58,313 bases of DNA from Acidobacteriota bacterium (GTDB taxonomy: Bacteria > Acidobacteriota > Vicinamibacteria > Vicinamibacterales > UBA2999), in the NCBI GenBank assembly GCA_013140775.1, contig JABFSA010000063.1, forward strand, positions 1-58,313, in the 5' to 3' direction. The notes under the pieces are model-generated. The model worked only from the letters and a program-made list of their open reading frames with translations. It had not been told where the DNA came from and made no database searches. The translations under genes and the position numbers were made by a program. Positions 52,514 to 58,313 of the stretch are shown one piece after another (the stretch's first letter is position 1; the number at the start of each line of letters is the position of its first letter).

Positions 52514-52541
52514 AGCTACCGGCTACGAGCTACTAGCTACT
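52514..52541 (+). repeat. Four-heptad AGCTACT array
   Basis: AGCTACC, GGCTACG, AGCTACT, AGCTACT: 4 x 7 bp in the 81 nt between divergent mazG and the DUF1844 gene. Its last base is the first base of the -10-like TACCTT of the DUF1844 gene. Confidence 0.85.
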
Positions 52542-52546
52542 ACCTT
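52541..52546 (+). promoter_or_regulatory. -10-like hexamer for leaderless DUF1844 operon
   Basis: TACCTT ends 6 nt before the ATG at 52553. It overlaps the end of the AGCTACT array, so the array appears to supply part of the promoter. Confidence 0.4.
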
Positions 52547-52552
52547 GAACTC

Positions 52553-52888
52553 ATGACTCAACGCGACGACGCGCTCCCGCAAGACGCTGACCCTTCCGCG
52601 ATCAACTTCGTGGGCTTCGTGCTGTCACTGGCACACACGGTCGCCGTGCACTTCGGTGACGTCGTCGATCCGGTGAGCAACACGCAGTACCCGCCGAATC
52701 TGCCTGCGGCGTACCAGATGATCCGGATCCTCGAGTTGCTCGAGGAGAAGACGCGCGGCAACCTGACGGCGGAGGAACGGCAACTGCTCGAGCAGCTGCT
52801 CTACGAGTTGCGCCTGCGCTTCGTGGAGTTGCAGGGCGGCGAGGGAGCATCGGCGCCCGAACCGAAGTCGCGCATCATCATCCCTTGA
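52553..52888 (+). CDS. DUF1844 domain-containing protein
   Basis: A 111-residue DUF1844 protein, a small helical family found in Acidobacteriota, Deltaproteobacteria and other phyla, of unknown function. Typical sequence: INFVGFVLSLAHTVAVHFGD, LPAAYQMIRILELLEEKTRGNLTAEERQLLEQLLYELRLRFVEL. It heads a run with an MBL-fold hydrolase, ribF, cysS, yraN and galT. Its stop overlaps the next start (TTGA). I chose ATG 52553 because upstream in-frame starts lie inside antisense mazG sequence. Confidence 0.88.
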   Translation: MTQRDDALPQDADPSAINFVGFVLSLAHTVAVHFGDVVDPVSNTQYPPNLPAAYQMIRILELLEEKTRGNLTAEERQLLEQLLYELRLRFVELQGGEGASAPEPKSRIIIP

Positions 52889-53694
52889 CCCCTGAGCCCG
52901 GTCGAGGGGTCCCGGCCCGCATCACGTTTCTTGGCACCGGCACCTCGTCTGGCGTGCCGATGATCGGATGCACCTGCGCGGTGTGCACGTCTGACGACCC
53001 ACGGGATCGGCGACTGAGACCCTCGATCTATGTGGACGTGCCGGGGCATGCCGGAATCCTCGTGGACAGCGGACCCGACCTTCGTCAGCAGGTCCTGACA
53101 CATGGCGTGCCGCGCGTGGATGCGATCCTCTACACGCACAGCCACGCCGACCACATTCTTGGTCTCGACGACATTCGCCGGTTCAACTGGATGCAGGGCG
53201 GACCAATCCCGTGCTACGCGGCCGCGAACGCCTGGGAGAGCATCAAGCGGACGTTCTACTACGTGTTCGACGGGGTGCGGCGGGAAGGCGGCGGCATTCC
53301 CCTGCTCGAGGCGCACGTGATCGAAGGCGACTTCGCGATCGCCGGCGTGCGGATTCAGCCAGTGCCGCTGCTGCACGGGTCGTTGCCGATTCTGGGCTTC
53401 AGGTTCGGAAACGTCGCCTATCTGACCGACTGCAGCGCGATTCCGGATGAGTCCTGGGCGATCGTCGCTGGCGTGGACACGCTGGTGATCGACGCGTTGC
53501 GCGACAAGAAGCATTCAACCCACTTCACGGTCGCGGAAGCGCTCGAAGCGATTGCACGCATCGCGCCGCGTCGCGCCTACTTGACCCACATGGGCCACGA
53601 ACTCGGCCATGTCGCGACGAACGCGCGGCTGCCCGCAGGCGTTGAACTGGCTTATGATGGCCTCGTGCTCGACGCCCGAGTCGAGGCGTCGTAG
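52885..53694 (+). CDS. MBL-fold metallo-hydrolase (PhnP-like)
   Basis: A 269-residue cytoplasmic metallo-beta-lactamase-fold hydrolase. The N-terminal FLGTGTSSGVPMIGCTCAVC, metal motif YTHSHADHILGLDDIRRFN, later HGSLPILGFRFGNVAYLTDC and THMGHELGH are like PhnP and related phosphodiesterases. The CxCxxC near residue 30-35 could bind a structural zinc, as in PhnP. The start is TTG 52885 (TTGA overlap with the DUF1844 stop); no in-frame ATG or GTG lies close. The natural substrate is uncertain, perhaps a cyclic phosphate or nucleotide. Confidence 0.88.
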   Translation: MTPEPGRGVPARITFLGTGTSSGVPMIGCTCAVCTSDDPRDRRLRPSIYVDVPGHAGILVDSGPDLRQQVLTHGVPRVDAILYTHSHADHILGLDDIRRFNWMQGGPIPCYAAANAWESIKRTFYYVFDGVRREGGGIPLLEAHVIEGDFAIAGVRIQPVPLLHGSLPILGFRFGNVAYLTDCSAIPDESWAIVAGVDTLVIDALRDKKHSTHFTVAEALEAIARIAPRRAYLTHMGHELGHVATNARLPAGVELAYDGLVLDARVEAS

Positions 53695-53698
53695 CGTC

Positions 53699-54637
53699 AT
53701 GGATGTCCTGTATTTTCCCGACGATCCGCGTCCACCGTGGCTGACGCGCCCTGTGCTGGCGCTCGGCAACTTCGACGGCCTTCATCGCGGACACCTCAAG
53801 ATCCTCGATCGCGTCAAACGCGGCGCCGTCGAGCGGGGCGGCGTGGCCATGGCCATGACCTTCGACCCGCACCCTCCACGCGTCGTCCGCCCCGACAAGG
53901 CGCCGCCGTTGCTGATGACCACCGCGCAGCGGATCGAGGCGCTGAACCAGGCGGGCATGCGTTCGGTGGCGGTCGTGAGATTCACGCAGGAGATGTCGCA
54001 GTGGGACCCGGACACGTTCGTGCGATCGGTGCTGGTGGACTGGCTGCGCGTGGCTGAGGTCTGGGTGGGCGCGAACTTTCTCTTCGGCCACGACCGCGTC
54101 GGCAACTTTTCGGTGCTGCGAACGCTCGGGCTGCAATACGGCTTTCGCGCTGAGAAGATCGATCCCGTGCGCTACAAAGAGTTCGTCGTCAGCAGCACGC
54201 GTATCCGCCGGCTGGTGGCCGAAGGTCGCATGGACGAGGCCGCTGCGCTCCTTGGCCACGCTTACACACTCGAAGGCACCGTGGTGAAGGGTCGTCAACG
54301 CGGACGCGAGATCGGGTTTCCGACCGCGAACCTCGAGACGAACAACGAGCTGATTCCACCCCACGGTGTGTACGCCACCACGCTGATCGTCGATGGCGTT
54401 GTCCACGCCGCCTTGACGAACATCGGGTCCAACCCCACGTTCGGCGACAGCAACAAGACGACAATCGAAACGTTCTTGCTGAACTTCAGCGGCGACCTCT
54501 ACGGCCGGACGGTGCAGCTGGGCTTCGTGCAACGTCTCCGCGACGAACGCCGGTTCGAGGACGTGGATGCGCTGAAGGCGCAGATCGAGGCGGATCGGAG
54601 CCGCGCCGAGCGACTCTTTACGAGGTTGTCGGTGTGA
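53699..54637 (+). CDS. ribF: Bifunctional riboflavin kinase / FAD synthetase
   Basis: Makes FMN and FAD from riboflavin, 312 residues. The N-terminal FAD-synthetase (nucleotidyl-transferase) domain has LALGNFDGLHRGHLKILDRV (the HxGH-type motif), TFDPHPPRVVRP and the FLFGHDRVGNFSVL segment. The C-terminal riboflavin-kinase domain has GTVVKGRQRGREIGFPTANLE and TNIGSNPTFGD. ATG 53699 lies 4 nt after the MBL-fold stop. It would supply FAD to the ETF system elsewhere in the window. Confidence 0.95.
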   Translation: MDVLYFPDDPRPPWLTRPVLALGNFDGLHRGHLKILDRVKRGAVERGGVAMAMTFDPHPPRVVRPDKAPPLLMTTAQRIEALNQAGMRSVAVVRFTQEMSQWDPDTFVRSVLVDWLRVAEVWVGANFLFGHDRVGNFSVLRTLGLQYGFRAEKIDPVRYKEFVVSSTRIRRLVAEGRMDEAAALLGHAYTLEGTVVKGRQRGREIGFPTANLETNNELIPPHGVYATTLIVDGVVHAALTNIGSNPTFGDSNKTTIETFLLNFSGDLYGRTVQLGFVQRLRDERRFEDVDALKAQIEADRSRAERLFTRLSV

Positions 54638-54651
54638 GGGTGACTCTTGGT

Positions 54652-54791
54652 GGGACTCGGGACTCGGACCGGAACCTCGAACTATTGAACCTCGAACCTC
54701 GAACCTCGAACCTCGAACTTCGAACCTCGAACTTCGAACTTCGAACCGAACCTGAACACGAACTGAGAACAGAGAACCCAGAAGCGTGAAC
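54652..54791. repeat. Heptad arrays plus solo E end upstream of cysS
   Basis: Two GGGACTC units (54652-54665), then about nine GAACYTC units (54672-54742), then a 49 bp sequence (54743-54791) identical at 45 of 49 positions to the right end of element E1 (38360-38408). There is no inverted partner and no gene. It fills the 165 nt between ribF and cysS and ends 11 nt before the cysS ATG. Confidence 0.85.
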
Positions 54792-54802
54792 ACAAGGACC
54801 GC

Positions 54803-56218
54803 ATGCTCCGTCTCTACAACACGCTGACTCACAAGGAAGAGCCGTTTGCACCTCTGCACGGCGATGTCGTCCGGATGTACGGGTGCGGCCCGACGGTGTA
54901 TGCGCGCGCCCATATCGGAAACTTCAGGACGTATGTCTGCCTGGACGTGTTGCGGCGGACGCTGAAGTACGTGTGCGGCCACCAGGTGCGTCAGGCGGTC
55001 AACTACACCGACGTGGACGACAAGACGATCAAGGGCGCGCTCGAGTCGGGTACGTCGCTTCGGGAGTATACGGACACGTGGATCCACGCGTTTCGCGAAG
55101 ACTCCGCGCGCCTGGGGATTGAGGCGCCGGAAGAGACGCCTCGTGCGACCGACGACGAGAATATGCGGGCGATGGGCGACATGATCCTGACGCTCGAAGC
55201 GAAGGGGCATGCGTATCGCAGAGACGGCTCGATCTATTTCAAGATCTCGACGTTGCCGCAGTACGGGCAGCTTGCGCGTCTCGACCGCGACGGCATGAAG
55301 GATGGCGCGGCCGTGGACGTGGACGAGTACTCCAAGGACGACCCGCGTGATTTCGTGCTGTGGAAGGCGTCGAAGCCGGGGGAGCCGTCGTGGGACGTGG
55401 GCACCGGTGCTGGACGGCCCGGGTGGCACCTCGAGTGCTCCGCCATGGCGCTTCGTCTCCTCGGTGGGCCTCCCATCGACATTCACGCCGGCGGCGTGGA
55501 CCTGGTCTTTCCGCATCACGAGAACGAAATCGCGCAGAGCGAAGGCGCCACCGGCACCACGTTTGCGCGTTGCTGGTTCCATATCGAGCATCTCTTCGTC
55601 GAGAGCGAGAAGATGTCGAAGTCGCTCGGCAACGTCTACACGATTGCCGAGATCGTCGCGCGCGGCCACCGGCCGTCCGCTCTACGGTATCTGCTCCTCT
55701 CGTCGCATTACCGGAAGCAGTTGAACTTCACCTGGACGGGCATGGACCAGGCGGAAGAAGCGATTCGGCGCATCGTCGATTTCAGGTCTCGACTGGATAC
55801 CGTGACGGACTCGGCGGCACATGGGAGAGTGCCTCCGCAGGTGGCGGACGCTCGTCAGGCGTTCAAGACCGCGCTCGAGCACGACCTCAACACGGCAGGG
55901 GCACTGGCTGCCGTGTTTGATCTCGTCCGGGACGTGAACGCGGCCATCGACGCGCACGAGGTGTCCGCCGCGGAGGCGCGTGAAGCGGCCGACGCCATCG
56001 ACCATTTCGATCGGGTGCTGGGTGTGGTGAGCCTTCGGCAGGCGGAAGACGCCGAGCCGCCCGTGCCCGTTGAGGAGATCGAGCGGCTGATCGGCGAGCG
56101 TCGCGCGGCCCGTGAGCGGCGTGATTTTGCGGCGGCCGACCGGATTCGCAAGGAACTGGTGGAGCGGGGGATTCTGCTCGAAGACAACGCAGGCGGGACA
56201 CGCTGGAAAAAGAAATAG
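54803..56218 (+). CDS. cysS: Cysteinyl-tRNA synthetase
   Basis: Class I synthetase, 471 residues. The HIGH-type motif is AHIGNF (about 34-39), the zinc-site Cys is in MYGCGPTVY, and other ligands are in WHLECSAMA and HHENEIAQSE. The KMSKS motif is EKMSKSLGN. The C-terminal anticodon-binding domain ends in a helical IRKELVERGILLEDN. AAGGA lies 6 nt before the ATG at 54803. A tRNA-Cys gene lies 1.7 kb downstream at the end of this run. Confidence 0.96.
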   Translation: MLRLYNTLTHKEEPFAPLHGDVVRMYGCGPTVYARAHIGNFRTYVCLDVLRRTLKYVCGHQVRQAVNYTDVDDKTIKGALESGTSLREYTDTWIHAFREDSARLGIEAPEETPRATDDENMRAMGDMILTLEAKGHAYRRDGSIYFKISTLPQYGQLARLDRDGMKDGAAVDVDEYSKDDPRDFVLWKASKPGEPSWDVGTGAGRPGWHLECSAMALRLLGGPPIDIHAGGVDLVFPHHENEIAQSEGATGTTFARCWFHIEHLFVESEKMSKSLGNVYTIAEIVARGHRPSALRYLLLSSHYRKQLNFTWTGMDQAEEAIRRIVDFRSRLDTVTDSAAHGRVPPQVADARQAFKTALEHDLNTAGALAAVFDLVRDVNAAIDAHEVSAAEAREAADAIDHFDRVLGVVSLRQAEDAEPPVPVEEIERLIGERRAARERRDFAAADRIRKELVERGILLEDNAGGTRWKKK

Positions 56219-56262
56219 GCTCGTCCCCAGGGTTGGCGCGCGTTCTGCGTGACCTCGCGGTC

Positions 56263-56628
56263 ATGGCAGCAGATGGCCGTCAAACCTTGGGAAAGAACGG
56301 GGAAGATCTGGCGTGCGCGGAGCTCGAGCGTCGCGGGTACGCAATTCTTGAACGGCGCTACCGCAGCAGGCATGGCGAGATTGACATCATTGCGCGGGTT
56401 GGCCGGACGCTGGTGTTCGTCGAGGTGAAGGCCCGGTCGGGGAATGCGTTCGGTGGCGCCGGAGCAGCCGTCACCCGAGGCAAGCAGCAACGGGTGGCGC
56501 GGATGGCCGAAGACTTCCTGGCGCGGCGGCGGATCGTGGACGAGCCGTGCCGGTTCGACGTTGTGACAGTTGATTTTGGCGGCGATCGGCCGCGCATCGA
56601 GGTGTTTCCACATGCGTTCACTGCGTAG
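56263..56628 (+). CDS. yraN: UPF0102/YraN family protein
   Basis: A 121-residue UPF0102 protein with a nuclease-like (endonuclease-fold) core: GKNGEDLACAELERRGYAILERRYR, then HGEIDIIARVGRTLVFVEVKAR (the EID...EVK motif) and FDVVTVDF. A link to DNA processing is plausible, though its function is unproven. ATG 56263 gives the family length; a TTG at 56233 would add 10 residues. It lies 44 nt after cysS and 8 nt before galT. Confidence 0.9.
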   Translation: MAADGRQTLGKNGEDLACAELERRGYAILERRYRSRHGEIDIIARVGRTLVFVEVKARSGNAFGGAGAAVTRGKQQRVARMAEDFLARRRIVDEPCRFDVVTVDFGGDRPRIEVFPHAFTA

Positions 56629-56636
56629 CGCCCGCC

Positions 56637-57638
56637 ATGAGCGAACTTCGTAAAGACTCCATTACGGGCCGGTGGGTGATCGTGTCCACCGACAAGAAGA
56701 AGCGCCGGTCGGATTTTTATCTCGAGCCCGTGCACGTCAATGCCGACCCCAATTGCCCCTACTGCGAGGGCCACGAGCACATGACGCCGCACGAGATCAT
56801 GGCGTTCGGCCGGAACAACGGCGGGCCGGACACACCGGGCTGGACGTTACGGGTGGTGCCGAACCAGGTGCCTGTGTTGCGTGTTGAGGGGTCGCTCGAC
56901 CGTCAAGGCGAGGGGCAATTCGACAAGATGAACGGCATTGGCGCGCACGAGGTGGTGATCGAGTCGCCGCAGCACGACCAGACGCTCGCCACGCTGAGCG
57001 AGACCGCTGTCGAGGAGGCGCTCTGGGCCTGTCGCGAGCGCATCCACGACCTCAAGCGGGACATGCGCTTTCGTTCGATAGTCATCTTCAAGAATCACGG
57101 TGCTCCGGCTGGCGCGTCCGTGGAGCATTCGCATCTCCAGATCCTTGCGCTGCCCATCGTCCCTCGGGAAGTGCGCGACGAAGTGGACGCGGCGCGCAGC
57201 CACTACGAGAAGAAGGAGCGCTGCGTCTTTTGCGACGTCGTCCGGCAGGAGCTGACGGACGGCCGTCGCGTCGTGGCGGAGAACGCGGACATGGTGGCCG
57301 TGTCGCCGTATGCGCCCCGGTTCCCGTTTGAGACCTGGATCCTGCCGCGGCGCCATGAGGCAAGGTTCGAGGACACTCCGCGGCATGAATATCGCTCACT
57401 GGCGCGGATGCTGGGGGACCTCCTGCGGCGGATGCACAAGACGCTCGAGATGCCTCCCTACAACCTGCTGATTCACAGCGCGCCCGTGAAGGAGTCCGTG
57501 GGCGACTTCTATCACTGGCACCTGGAGATCATTCCCAAGCTGACCAAGGTGGCCGGTTTCGAGTGGGCGACCGGGCTCTACCTGAATCCGACGACGCCCG
57601 AGGAGGCTGCCCAGGTGCTCCGGGAGACGCGCTTGTAG
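56637..57638 (+). CDS. galT: Galactose-1-phosphate uridylyltransferase
   Basis: A Leloir-pathway (HIT superfamily) enzyme, 333 residues. The zinc ligands begin with CPYCEGHE near residue 40. The active-site HxH motif is in GASVEHSHLQILALP, where the second His is the nucleophile. A second zinc-type pair is in CVFCDVV. The C-terminal DFYHWHLEIIPKLTKVAGFE is typical of GalT. Related ADP-sugar/UDP-sugar transferases in this family are an alternative. No galK or galE is adjacent; the context with yraN and cysS suggests a housekeeping role, perhaps exopolysaccharide. Confidence 0.9.
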   Translation: MSELRKDSITGRWVIVSTDKKKRRSDFYLEPVHVNADPNCPYCEGHEHMTPHEIMAFGRNNGGPDTPGWTLRVVPNQVPVLRVEGSLDRQGEGQFDKMNGIGAHEVVIESPQHDQTLATLSETAVEEALWACRERIHDLKRDMRFRSIVIFKNHGAPAGASVEHSHLQILALPIVPREVRDEVDAARSHYEKKERCVFCDVVRQELTDGRRVVAENADMVAVSPYAPRFPFETWILPRRHEARFEDTPRHEYRSLARMLGDLLRRMHKTLEMPPYNLLIHSAPVKESVGDFYHWHLEIIPKLTKVAGFEWATGLYLNPTTPEEAAQVLRETRL

Positions 57639-57681
57639 CATGGTTTGGCGCGGGAAATCGCAGGGTGGGTTGCCGTAGCGG

Positions 57682-57711
57682 TTGAGCGGGTCCGATCCCC
57701 TGTGGTACGAT
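57682..57711 (+). promoter_or_regulatory. Promoter for the tRNA genes
   Basis: TTGAGC (57682-57687), an 18 nt spacer, and TACGAT (57706-57711). It lies 15 nt before the first base of tRNA-Gly. Confidence 0.5.
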
Positions 57712-57726
57712 GCCAAGTCGTCGCGG

Positions 57727-57801
57727 GCGGGAATAACTCAGTGGTAGAGTGCGACCTTGCCAAGGTCGAAGTCGCGGGTTCGAATCCCGTTTCCCGCTCC
57801 A
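57727..57801 (+). tRNA. tRNA-Gly (anticodon GCC)
   Basis: The acceptor GCGGGAA pairs with TTCCCGC, the anticodon GCC is at 57759-57761 in a CCTT-GCC-AAGG stem-loop, the T-arm is GCGGG-TTCGAAT-CCCGT, and CCA is encoded at 57799-57801. The D-arm is complete. It is a normal cloverleaf. Confidence 0.97.
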
Positions 57802-57894
57802 ACCTTCGCTTATGAAGAGCTTCTCCCGCACGTCTCGCTGTCGTCGCTGCTCCTGAGCAGCGGCCGGATCCACCGCACAACCAGCGTTCCGACC

Positions 57895-57968
<74 letters not shown>

Positions 57969-58012
57969 TCTTTCCTAGATAAATCGTCGGCTCGTGAACG
58001 AAACGAGGAGCT

Positions 58013-58216
58013 ATGGCGAAGAGCGCTAACCGTAACGCTAACCGTCGACGTTCGACCACGTCGAATGAGGAGCGATGCTGTGCCGCCGTACGTCGATGTC
58101 AGAGTGCTCGGTTGAGAGAGCCCATTGAGGTGGTAGCGCGACCGGATACGGACGATCGTCAACGCCCAGCAGTGGAGCAGATTTGGCCTCGGTGGACACC
58201 CAAAACCGGCAATTGA
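58013..58216 (+). CDS. Small ORF of unknown function running into the IS-like end
   Basis: GAGGAG lies 2-7 nt before ATG 58013. The 67-residue product begins MAKSANRNANRRRST, basic at the N-terminus, and ends at a stop within the first copy of the 24-25 bp direct repeat. I do not recognise it. The good start signal suggests a real gene whose 3' part may have been replaced by the mobile-element end; it could also be chance. The 345 bases from 57969 to the window edge otherwise hold only the repeat at 58195-58239 and no other supported gene. Confidence 0.25.
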   Translation: MAKSANRNANRRRSTTSNEERCCAAVRRCQSARLREPIEVVARPDTDDRQRPAVEQIWPRWTPKTGN

Positions 58217-58239
58217 TCGACACCGCAAAACCGGCAATT
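58195..58239. mobile_element. Two 24-25 bp direct repeats resembling an IS21-family end
   Basis: GACACCC-AAAACCGGCAATT (58195-58214) and GACACCGC-AAAACCGGCAATT (58219-58239) repeat in direct orientation. Internal direct repeats near the ends are a hallmark of IS21-type elements, and the sequence resembles such ends as I recall them. No istA or istB is visible in the 74 nt that remain, so the element would extend past the window or be a solo remnant. Confidence 0.4.
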
Positions 58240-58313
58240 AGCTGACGACGGCCGAGACGTTGACGCGGGCGGGGAACGAGTGTTCCTACGCTGCATGGGC
58301 AATGTCTTGGACG

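Overview
This is a GC-rich bacterial chromosome segment, mostly housekeeping genes packed at high density. Gene content and order (hrcA-grpE-dnaJ-prmA, leuS-lptE, a DUF1844 protein, bshC for bacillithiol synthesis, a serine/threonine kinase, pilT, and an outer-membrane LptE lipoprotein implying a diderm cell) suggest a member of the Acidobacteriota, possibly Vicinamibacteria. That placement is inferred from gene content, not from a phylogeny.

Layout. 1-12545 (+): miaA, deoB and dgt, then a fatty-acid/phospholipid block (yceD, rpmF, plsX, fabD, fabG, acpP, fabF), the electron-transfer-flavoprotein branch (etfB, etfA, ETF:quinone oxidoreductase) and a DUF374 acyltransferase. 12556-17126: a small SEC-C membrane protein (-), a class II deacetylase, leuS and lptE. 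17166-23520: a lone ModA-like binding lipoprotein (-), a CNT nucleoside transporter, holA, then rpsT and a lytic transglycosylase (-), and a PepSY membrane protein overlapping a Tat-exported DctP-type binding protein. 23602-31206 (-): a beta-propeller lipoprotein, alaS, recX, pilT, ilvE and a serine/threonine kinase. 31297-42375: rsmE (+), a secreted Xaa-Pro-type peptidase, prmA, dnaJ, grpE, hrcA, xdhC, a class A PBP and bshC. 42510-51470 (+): carA, carB, comEC, a GxxExxY protein and a Tat-exported alpha/beta hydrolase. 51593-57638: mazG (-), then DUF1844, an MBL-fold hydrolase, ribF, cysS, yraN and galT. tRNA-Gly(GCC) and tRNA-Cys(GCA) follow. The right edge has a 24-25 bp direct repeat resembling the end of an IS21-type element.

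The most unusual content lies between the genes. (1) Four copies of a roughly 70-76 bp imperfect palindrome (AACCACGAAG...CTTCGTGGTT). Two bracket a GxxExxY (PD-(D/E)XK-fold family) gene whose first codons are themselves repeat sequence. (2) A 494 bp element with 49 bp inverted ends (45/49 identical) that holds a truncated four-helix-bundle (23S-IVP/Avd family) gene. A third copy of the same end lies upstream of cysS. (3) At least nine short arrays with a strict or near 7 bp period but different sequence. One sits inside leuS as exactly six heptads (42 bp, 14 codons), so the frame is preserved. Arrays touch or supply promoter regions of several genes. (4) Many transcription-unit-leading genes have a TANNNT hexamer 6-10 nt before the start codon and no Shine-Dalgarno, which predicts widespread leaderless mRNAs. 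Genes inside operons mostly have a Shine-Dalgarno or overlap the preceding stop.
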